DNA of 29,787 bases, taken from positions 1 to 29,787 of IMG/VR virus record IMGVR_UViG_3300020583_000033. One strand, written 5' to 3'. The position numbers and the translations under genes are program-made. Below are positions 22,871 to 29,787 of the stretch, one piece after another. The notes beneath the pieces were generated by a model that saw only the letters and a program-made list of their open reading frames with translations, made no database searches and was not told the DNA's origin. How positions within the stretch are numbered: the first letter of the stretch is position 1; each line of letters begins with the position of its first letter. Source of the DNA: a virus.

Positions 22871-25800
22871 AAAAGATCGTCCTTTTAGCTCTGTTGCTCT
22901 TTCCTGTGCTGGCTTCAGCCCAGACTATTCCTGCGGGCTACATTCAGGCCACGGCCACGGTCCCAATCCTCGCCAATGGGTCGTTTGGCGCGGCGTGGAC
23001 CAATCTTTCTTCTTCGCCTCAACTCGGGTTACTCGGCTGTGTTTCTACTTTTCAGACCACTGTCAATGGAACGATCGACTCCTACGGCAAGTTTTCTGTC
23101 CTTCTCGCTGATCCCAGACAAATCTGCCCCTCGCCTTCGACCTGGACTTTTACTTTCTCCTGCTACAAACCTCCGGGCGCATTCATTACTCAGATCACAG
23201 TTACCGGCGCGGGCAGTGTCGACGATATCTCTGCACAGATTCTCGCTGCCGCACCGGCAAATATCTGCGCGGGAGGAGGGGGTGGAGGCGGTCCCACAAT
23301 TGAGACGAACTCAGTCAACAATCTGTCGCAGACATTGTTGAATTTCACCAACACGTCAACCATCTCCTTCCTCAATCCAAGTGGAGGTGTTGAGACCGCA
23401 ACCTGCTCGACTGCTACTAATTCCGCGATTGGATGTCTCAGACCGGACGGAACCACATGTACAGTCACGGCTGGAGTCCTGACATGTCCGGGCGGGGGTA
23501 GCGGTGGCAACACTACCAACTTCGAACACAATGACACACTGCTCACGGGATTGTTTCCACCAAACTCAGGCATCCAGGTATTCGATGTCAACGACGTGCT
23601 GCCCGCTGCACCGGCTGCGGTACTAGGAACAAACACCAACTGCACATGGCAGGCCGATCCATCGACAGGCCGCGTGAGTTGCTATGTTCCCAACGGCGCG
23701 TCGACACTGGTCAATGGCCCCGGTTCAGGGAATCACGTATTTGTGCCGTTTACGGTCGCTACACCGTTTCAGTCGAGTGGCGGAGCATCATCGATTGCCT
23801 ACACCACCACAACGGCGACGATTACGGTTTTTGCGAACTCCAGCGGTTTTCCGCCTTCCTCAAACGACGTCGCGTACACCGTCCCAGCAGCGTTGCCGAG
23901 CTACATCAACCCGGCAAATATTACAGCGGTCTACGCAGTCATTTGGCAGGGCAACAGTTTTGGTGGTGCGAACGTCTACACCGTTTGCAATGGAAGCACA
24001 GTTACGGCGGCAGGTAGCGGGGTAAACCCGTTTTACGTCCTTCTCGGCACATCGAGTTCGGTTATTTCTGGATCGAATTGCACGTTCAATGCAGGCGGGT
24101 CAGGGCCTCGTACTCAGTTGACCGGATACCTGAATCTTGTTGGGCTGGAAATCTACTACAACACCGGCAGCCCCGCCCCTCCGCCGCAGACAGCTATTCA
24201 GGTCGAGTACCCACTTGACATTGATCCGGTCACCGGAGCCATTGGAATATCTCCGCTTTATCCGAATTACCTCAATCCGGTTTCGATTGCCAGCCTGCCA
24301 CTACCGCAGAACGCAGTCGGCGAACAATGGGTCATTGGGGATGGAGTCAGCTTGTCCGATTGCACGACAGGCGGCGGAATCTACACCGTCGTCTGCCTGT
24401 CGCAGGGATACAACGGTGGTTGGACACCCGTGAGCGAAAATGGCCTGAGCGGTATGACGACTGGGCAAGTCCCTATCGCTGCCACTGCCACTACCGTAAC
24501 GAGCAGCAAAGCTCTCGCGGGAGGTGGAGCAGGAATCACCACCGGCCCGACGACAAGTGTAAATTCCGACTGCGTGCAATTCACAGGCACGGCAGGTCAG
24601 ATTTCGGACTCCGGTTCACCGTGCGGTGGTGGAGGTGGGTCCGGTTACAACAATGTAGTCGCATCTTCGACCGCCGACACCACGGTAGCAGCGATCAATG
24701 GCAAGTGCTCGGCGGGACAGACCTACTGGGCGAGTGTGCCGATTACATTCACTGCCGGCGGAACAATCGGATCAGGCTGCAATGTGATGTTTGTCAAGGG
24801 TGGGGTGTGGAGCGGAAGCGTCTCGATTACCTTCGCTAATCCTATTCGAGAAAACGATGGGCCTTCAGAGCATTTCTCAGGGCCGACAATCACGCTTGCT
24901 TCTCAAGATGCAAGGCCGGAATGGTGGGGCGCGGTAGCCGACTGGAACGGAACAACCGGCACCGACAACACAACAGCCCTCAACGCTACCGAAGCGGCTT
25001 TAACGAACGGTGTCGTGCTCGGCCAGCCGGGATGCTACAAAGTCACCGGCACATTCACGATTAACAAGTCAAACACTGGTTTCATCGGGGAAAGTTTGCA
25101 GGCTATCGGCTACGGTGGCTCGGTTGCGCCAACGTGCATCATTTCGACTTCGGCCAGCGCGACCCCTGTCAGCATTCTAGGAACGAGCCTCTCCAACGCG
25201 ATCAATGGAGTGCAACTGAAGGCTGTCGATGTTAAGCGGTCAACCGCGCCAAGCGGCTCTGCTATTGGGGTTTCAATCGCGTATGCGGCATGGTCTGTCA
25301 TCGATCAGGTCTGGTCTGAAGACAGCAATACGGATTTCGACATCAGCCAGTCCCCCAACGCTCGCATCACGAATTCGACTGCCGACTGGTGTTTTGGCAG
25401 TGTCACCGGATACACCGGAACCTTGCAAGGATGGCGCTTTGAGAATGCGGCGGCGAGTTTGGATTCCGTCAATATGGATTCTAATCGCGCTCTGCTTCCT
25501 TCTCCTCACGCCTGCGGAACGTCCGGATCAATCTATGGCGCGTATGTCAATGGCACTTTCCCGAACACCGACCTTGTGTCTGATCATTTTGAGACTGCCT
25601 ATCTGGATTACGGAATTTATTCGACCAACGTCGGCACCGACATGCACTGGACGCATTACACACTCGACAACTGCCAATACGCTTGTATCTATCAGAACCT
25701 TGGTTCGGGACCGATCACTTACGAAGAAGGATGGGGTCGATATTCCGGCACAAGTTCGGTCGGCGCGAACATTCATGGTTCCACGTACACATCGCTTCTT

Positions 25801-26460
25801 AATTCGCAGTTCTACACGACTGTCGGCACCGCTACTGCCGGTATCGAACTCAACGGCAACTATCTGACGGCCACTGGAAATCTGGTGGTTGCAACCAGCG
25901 GCGATGCGATCGATCCTACTTCCACCTACGGATCAACGATCAGCAGTAACGCCCTCTCCCTCAATACTGGGACCGGGGTCAAATGTATCGGCTGCGGGGG
26001 TAACTCAATCGGCGGGAATTCCGCGAGCGGTGCTTCGGGGGCAACCGGCTATTCGTTCGACTCTACGAGCACAAATAACGTGGGCCTTAATTCCTGCTCG
26101 ACAAATTTTGCGCCGGGTACCTGCATCAACGACCTCGGGACCGGAGATCAGCTCAAGGTTGGCACGCAGACGATCTGCACGGGAACAATTGCTCTCAGAA
26201 CGACCGCCATCGGATCAGGCGCGAATGATCCAGCCGGACCTGCCACAGCAACCTGCACAGGATTGCTGACGACGGACAACATTCAACTTGACTTTAATGG
26301 GAATCCTACCGGGATAACCGGATTTACTCCGGGAACTGCTGGCACTTTGACTATCTTCAAATGGCCGACAGCCAACACTATCAATGTGCTTTATCAAAAC
26401 AACACAGGAGGCACAATTACTCCAGGAGCAGTTACTTTGAACTACAGAGTAGTTCGCTAA
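22867..26460 (+). CDS. Tail-spike-like beta-helix protein with signal peptide
   Basis: The 1197-residue product starts with a Sec signal peptide (KK at 2-3, LLALLLFPVL core, ASA before Gln19). Beta-rich regions are joined by Gly linkers near 135-144, 209-217 and 585-592. ARPEWWGAVADW near 682, then TDNTTALNATEAALT and a stretch of repeated short strands to about 1095, matches the pectate-lyase-like right-handed beta-helix of tail spikes. The last 100 residues form a fibre-end domain (NPTGITGFTPGTAG, TPGAVTLNYRVVR). I count about 30 Cys. Spikes usually lack signal peptides because virions form in the cytoplasm, so it may be exported. It is translationally coupled to the ejection protein. Confidence 0.8.
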   Translation: MKKIVLLALLLFPVLASAQTIPAGYIQATATVPILANGSFGAAWTNLSSSPQLGLLGCVSTFQTTVNGTIDSYGKFSVLLADPRQICPSPSTWTFTFSCYKPPGAFITQITVTGAGSVDDISAQILAAAPANICAGGGGGGGPTIETNSVNNLSQTLLNFTNTSTISFLNPSGGVETATCSTATNSAIGCLRPDGTTCTVTAGVLTCPGGGSGGNTTNFEHNDTLLTGLFPPNSGIQVFDVNDVLPAAPAAVLGTNTNCTWQADPSTGRVSCYVPNGASTLVNGPGSGNHVFVPFTVATPFQSSGGASSIAYTTTTATITVFANSSGFPPSSNDVAYTVPAALPSYINPANITAVYAVIWQGNSFGGANVYTVCNGSTVTAAGSGVNPFYVLLGTSSSVISGSNCTFNAGGSGPRTQLTGYLNLVGLEIYYNTGSPAPPPQTAIQVEYPLDIDPVTGAIGISPLYPNYLNPVSIASLPLPQNAVGEQWVIGDGVSLSDCTTGGGIYTVVCLSQGYNGGWTPVSENGLSGMTTGQVPIAATATTVTSSKALAGGGAGITTGPTTSVNSDCVQFTGTAGQISDSGSPCGGGGGSGYNNVVASSTADTTVAAINGKCSAGQTYWASVPITFTAGGTIGSGCNVMFVKGGVWSGSVSITFANPIRENDGPSEHFSGPTITLASQDARPEWWGAVADWNGTTGTDNTTALNATEAALTNGVVLGQPGCYKVTGTFTINKSNTGFIGESLQAIGYGGSVAPTCIISTSASATPVSILGTSLSNAINGVQLKAVDVKRSTAPSGSAIGVSIAYAAWSVIDQVWSEDSNTDFDISQSPNARITNSTADWCFGSVTGYTGTLQGWRFENAAASLDSVNMDSNRALLPSPHACGTSGSIYGAYVNGTFPNTDLVSDHFETAYLDYGIYSTNVGTDMHWTHYTLDNCQYACIYQNLGSGPITYEEGWGRYSGTSSVGANIHGSTYTSLLNSQFYTTVGTATAGIELNGNYLTATGNLVVATSGDAIDPTSTYGSTISSNALSLNTGTGVKCIGCGGNSIGGNSASGASGATGYSFDSTSTNNVGLNSCSTNFAPGTCINDLGTGDQLKVGTQTICTGTIALRTTAIGSGANDPAGPATATCTGLLTTDNIQLDFNGNPTGITGFTPGTAGTLTIFKWPTANTINVLYQNNTGGTITPGAVTLNYRVVR

Positions 26461-26474
26461 TAAGTGAGGTAGCA

Positions 26475-27962
26475 ATGAAAGTTTTAAAAAATCTCGTTCT
26501 CGCATCCCTCTTGCTGATTCCGTTATCGATTGCGGCGCAGGTGTCGAATCCGAGCGTTATTCCGGCGTCTCCTCCAGGATCGTGTACGGCAGGCGTGCCG
26601 CTCTGGGCCGTATTCAGCACCGGGACTCTTTATATTTGCAACAATGGAACGCCGACTGCGATCAGCGGAGGTGGTGGCGGGGGAGTATCTGGGTCGGGCA
26701 CGTCTGGATTTATTCCAGCTTGGACGGGGACAACTGCACTCGGTAACTCACACCTCGACGACGGCAAAACGACTGCTGCGACAGTAACCTCATCTGAACC
26801 ACTTTCAGTTCAAGCACACGCCAGCGCGGGAGTTGGTTCTTCAATCAACGGTTATGGCGGAGTGCCGTCTATCCTGCTGTTACAGGAGACTCAAACAGAT
26901 GGAGATGCTACCGCACTAATCGCAGCCTTAACGTACAACCCAACCGTAACTTCGGCTGGCGGGCAAGCTGTATATAGTGAATTAGATTTTAGCTTGGACG
27001 GCACAACATCAGCCGACAATCTCAGCGCCGTTGATGGTGAGTCATATAATCACAGTAATACCGTGGCTACCACCGAATTTAGAGGTGGTTACTTCTATTC
27101 TGATTCTCCGGGAAGCGGGTCTGTAACTAATCAATCTGGATTAGTAGCGCAGGTGGATAAAACCGGCTCAGGCAATGATGCGCAGCTTGCCGATGCGTGG
27201 CTTCAATCTCCCTCTTTTGGGCTTGGAACAGGTACGGTCACACAATTCGATGGCCTGCGCATTGACCAGATTTCAGGGGCCACTCACAATTATCAAATTT
27301 ATTCCGCTGGAACAGCTACAAGCTATTTCCATGGGGGGATGCAATTCGATAATCTGCCGACCACTGCACAGACTAGTGTGGTTGGGATCGATTCCAGCGG
27401 AAATCTATACAAGAATGCAGCCAGTGGCGGTTACCCCACTCCTGTAACCCAGACAGCAGCAGGAGTATCAGAGCTAGATTTTATCCCTAGCAGCAATCCC
27501 TGCTTCAGTTCGAGCTATCGCGATTACGAGATCAGATACTCAGACATCATCATCAGCGGAAGCTCTGTTTCATTTGGCATTCAGTTCTACACTGGGTCTT
27601 ACGACACAGGGGCAAACTATTACGAAAATCGATTCTTTGGTGGCGTGATCGCAGGGGACGCAGCCACGCCTCTTTGGACGGTTAACGTAAATGGAACTTT
27701 GCTAGGGCCTACTGGGAGTACAGATTCTTACTCAACATCTGCCGCGATAAGTGGTTGGGCTAAGTTTGAGCATCCCGGTGGAACTCAGACTCTAAAAATG
27801 GGACAGTATAGTTCTACTGGATATGTCGGAAATGCTACGACCAAGGCTGACAATTTCATGGGCGGATATGTCTACAACAATGCAACACCGGTAACTGGGT
27901 TTCGTGTGATCACAACAGGAACATTTACAGGGACGGTGACATGCCAGCCGTTGCCGCAATGA
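26475..27962 (+). CDS. Second fibre/spike-like protein with signal peptide
   Basis: The 495-residue product starts at ATG 26475 after GAGG; an in-frame start at 26361 lies inside the previous gene. It begins with a signal peptide (KVLKN, then a hydrophobic core, AA before Gln22). A Gly hinge near 65-75 leads into SGFIPAWTGTTALGNS, a motif typical of phage fibre or appendage proteins. The remainder is beta-rich with Gly, Ser and Thr, including FHGGMQFDNLPTTAQTSVVG and a C-terminal domain (WAKFEHPGGTQTLKMG, TGTFTGTVTCQP). It has four Cys. It overlaps the next gene by ATGA. It could be an alternative receptor-binding protein or a secreted factor. Confidence 0.72.
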   Translation: MKVLKNLVLASLLLIPLSIAAQVSNPSVIPASPPGSCTAGVPLWAVFSTGTLYICNNGTPTAISGGGGGGVSGSGTSGFIPAWTGTTALGNSHLDDGKTTAATVTSSEPLSVQAHASAGVGSSINGYGGVPSILLLQETQTDGDATALIAALTYNPTVTSAGGQAVYSELDFSLDGTTSADNLSAVDGESYNHSNTVATTEFRGGYFYSDSPGSGSVTNQSGLVAQVDKTGSGNDAQLADAWLQSPSFGLGTGTVTQFDGLRIDQISGATHNYQIYSAGTATSYFHGGMQFDNLPTTAQTSVVGIDSSGNLYKNAASGGYPTPVTQTAAGVSELDFIPSSNPCFSSSYRDYEIRYSDIIISGSSVSFGIQFYTGSYDTGANYYENRFFGGVIAGDAATPLWTVNVNGTLLGPTGSTDSYSTSAAISGWAKFEHPGGTQTLKMGQYSSTGYVGNATTKADNFMGGYVYNNATPVTGFRVITTGTFTGTVTCQPLPQ

Positions 27963-29787
27963 TAAAAAAACTCCTCCTTGTCGCGTTGCTCTTCCCGCTC
28001 TCGCTCGCCGCGCAGAGCACGTACACGGCTGCGTCGGCAGCTGAATCAGACGTGAATGCCGTGATCAACGGCCCCACGCATACGGCGATCAATGGCGACA
28101 TCATCCAGATTCCCTGCTCAGGCACACAGTCCGTCACCTGGACGAGCACGCTCACAATCTCGGCCAGCATCACGCTGACAGCTTTGGGGGCGACACCGAA
28201 CACAGGGCCTTCAACCTTCGGCGCGGGAACCAATTGCCTGACCATCGTGGACAACGTGACGAGTGGATGGATGTTCTACCTCACGCCGACTTATGCATCT
28301 TCGAACAACGTCACCACGCTTCAGAACATGAACATCGATCCCATTTCTTCGACAACGGCGCTTTATACGCCGATCACGATGGAAGGCACAGGCACATCAA
28401 GCGGGATGCCACAGGTCCGCATCGATAACATCGTTTTCGGCAAAGCAACGCAATGGTCGGGATCGGGGAACGGATCAAATGCTACACGTGCGCTGAATGT
28501 GGACAACGTGGTTGGCGTGGCAGATCACAATACGATCCCTGTTGGCTCAGACATTTATTTCTACGAGGGCCAGATGTCCTCTTATCTGGGCGTCGGAGCT
28601 TACGGCGATAACTCGTGGGCGCAGCCGGATTCTTATGGTACGGCAAACAACTGGTTCACTGAAAACAACCTGTTCAACACGAATGGAAACGCCAGCTACA
28701 ACGACTGCACAGAGGGCGGCCCTTCAGTGTCTGAGAGCGGCGGCTGCAGGGTAGTAAACCGCTTCAATCAGATTGTTTCGAATGACAGTTTCCAGATCAC
28801 GAGCGTCCACGGATTGGATACGACAGGCAGACCGCGCTCGGCAAGACACACGGAGACTTACGGGAACACTGAATCTTGCTCAGGCAACTGTCAGGACTTT
28901 GTGACATTTCGGGGCGGCACAGGAATGGTCTGGGGTAATACCGCGATTGCTTCCAATCCCGGCTCGTCCTACTGGAATCAGGTTTTCGACGCTACCACTT
29001 ATCGAGTCGTTTACGCATCGTCCCCGTGGGGCGCTTGTGGTGGCCTGACCTCGCTCGATCCATTCGACACGGTTGATAACACGGTCTACTCCTCAGGAAC
29101 AGTTTCGAGCGGCGGCGGGACCGACACGATCACGACCTCGTTCAGTGTGGTTCCTTCGAACCTGGTACCTTCAGGTGCGCCCTATTCCGTCTACGATGTG
29201 ACGCAGAATTTCGTTACCCAAGTTGTATCGAACACCACAAACACCATCACCGTGCTGGGTAATATCCCCGAGCAGCCATGGGCATTCAACAACGGCGACT
29301 CCATCGAAATCATCCGTGCCACGGTCTGCATGGATCAGAGCGGACGCGGGCAAGGCAACTACATCTCCGGCTCCAGCCCAAGCCCTTCGGCAGCCATCAA
29401 TGAAGCTCTTGACCCCATCTATGAGTGGGACGACACTTTTCCGACCTCCCCGTTCGTTCCGCTCTCGCAGCAGTACCTCGCGAATCAGAAGCAGACCATC
29501 GTCAACCGCGATTTCTACACCGACAACTGGAAGGGCAACAGCCTTACCGGGCCGGCAATTCAGACCAGCACCACCGCCCCCTTCAACGGGACGGGCACAA
29601 ACGGAATTGGCGTGGGGTTTGGAACGCTGGCAAATCGCCCCTCCACATGCACAAACGGCGTGCGCTACTTCGCCACCGATCAGGGCTCATGGAACACGAG
29701 CGGCAACGGATTCGGTTCAGGCCTCGGCTACAAGTGCATAAGCGGAAGCTGGTCGCAGGACTACACACCTTACGCCTATCCGCACCC
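27959..29787 (+). CDS. Third signal-peptide beta-helix protein, 3' end open
   Basis: About 609 residues are visible, with no stop before the window end. The signal peptide is IKK, then LLLVALLFPLSL, AA before Gln19. The mature protein is rich in Asn, Thr, Gly and Ser, with repeated short strands such as VRIDNIVFG, NWFTENNLFNTNG and VNRFNQIVSN, typical of a right-handed beta-helix. At least 10 Cys are present (for example SCSGNCQD). The last residues, DYTPYAYPHP, resemble the C-terminus of a secreted beta-helix family that I recall from soil bacteria, so only a few residues are probably missing. It may be a bacterial secreted protein captured as a spike. No catalytic residues can be assigned. 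Confidence 0.78.
   Translation, partial: MIKKLLLVALLFPLSLAAQSTYTAASAAESDVNAVINGPTHTAINGDIIQIPCSGTQSVTWTSTLTISASITLTALGATPNTGPSTFGAGTNCLTIVDNVTSGWMFYLTPTYASSNNVTTLQNMNIDPISSTTALYTPITMEGTGTSSGMPQVRIDNIVFGKATQWSGSGNGSNATRALNVDNVVGVADHNTIPVGSDIYFYEGQMSSYLGVGAYGDNSWAQPDSYGTANNWFTENNLFNTNGNASYNDCTEGGPSVSESGGCRVVNRFNQIVSNDSFQITSVHGLDTTGRPRSARHTETYGNTESCSGNCQDFVTFRGGTGMVWGNTAIASNPGSSYWNQVFDATTYRVVYASSPWGACGGLTSLDPFDTVDNTVYSSGTVSSGGGTDTITTSFSVVPSNLVPSGAPYSVYDVTQNFVTQVVSNTTNTITVLGNIPEQPWAFNNGDSIEIIRATVCMDQSGRGQGNYISGSSPSPSAAINEALDPIYEWDDTFPTSPFVPLSQQYLANQKQTIVNRDFYTDNWKGNSLTGPAIQTSTTAPFNGTGTNGIGVGFGTLANRPSTCTNGVRYFATDQGSWNTSGNGFGSGLGYKCISGSWSQDYTPYAYPH

Noticed and set aside
1-29787. Circular genome or direct terminal repeat
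   Set aside because: No match between the first and last bases was seen, and the last gene does not continue sensibly into the first.
1-29787. CRISPR arrays or insertion sequences
   Set aside because: No regularly spaced direct repeats and no transposase were found.

Overview
The window reads as part of a double-stranded DNA tailed-phage (or prophage) genome, seen mostly as its virion-assembly block. The evidence is the gene order: portal, scaffold, major capsid protein, small head protein, neck/adaptor, large tail nozzle, several Cys-free internal (ejection-type) virion proteins, then long tail-spike-like proteins. I see no tape-measure, tail-tube or sheath gene, and the adaptor, nozzle and ejection-protein set fits a short-tailed (podovirus-like) particle. 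No terminase, integrase, replication or lysis gene is visible, so the genome continues outside the window. The host is not certain. The GC-rich codon use and the secreted beta-helix family at the right end, which I recall from soil bacteria such as Acidobacteriota, make an environmental Gram-negative host a reasonable guess.

Layout. Positions 1-914 hold a gene open at the left edge; its first 81 bases form a perfect 27-bp inverted repeat. Positions 849-2516 (minus strand) hold an orphan cytosine-5 DNA methyltransferase. Positions 2630-4216 hold six small rightward genes. Positions 4219-4833 (minus) hold an HNH-type homing endonuclease. Positions 4940-6945 hold the portal gene, apparently with an ATC start, and a coupled helix-turn-helix gene. 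Positions 6946-7706 hold four tiny basic-peptide genes, most with strong ribosome-binding sites, followed by a LAGLIDADG endonuclease (7707-8252). Positions 8245-11553 are the capsid block, ended by a rho-independent terminator at 11589-11628. Positions 11643-16587 are a conserved phage protein, the adaptor and the nozzle. Positions 16723-17714 hold a GNAT acetyltransferase and a cupin-like protein. Positions 17736-22870 hold internal virion proteins. From 22867 to the window end lie three spike-like genes.

How the parts work together. The portal, scaffold and capsid proteins build the procapsid; the adaptor and nozzle close it; the Cys-free proteins are likely ejected with the DNA; the spikes bind or degrade surface polysaccharide. 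Most genes overlap by ATGA or are separated by a few bases with a good Shine-Dalgarno, so they look like a few long operons. A shared intergenic element (GTGTTATGG, a pyrimidine-rich stretch with CTCCC, then TAA-rich) lies ahead of the units starting at 2630, 7061 and 16723 and may be the phage promoter.

The most unusual feature is that the three consecutive spike-like proteins, and a small protein at 3601, begin with textbook Sec signal peptides. The spikes are also rich in cysteine compared with the internal proteins just upstream. This suggests that they are exported from the infected cell rather than assembled in the cytoplasm in the usual way.
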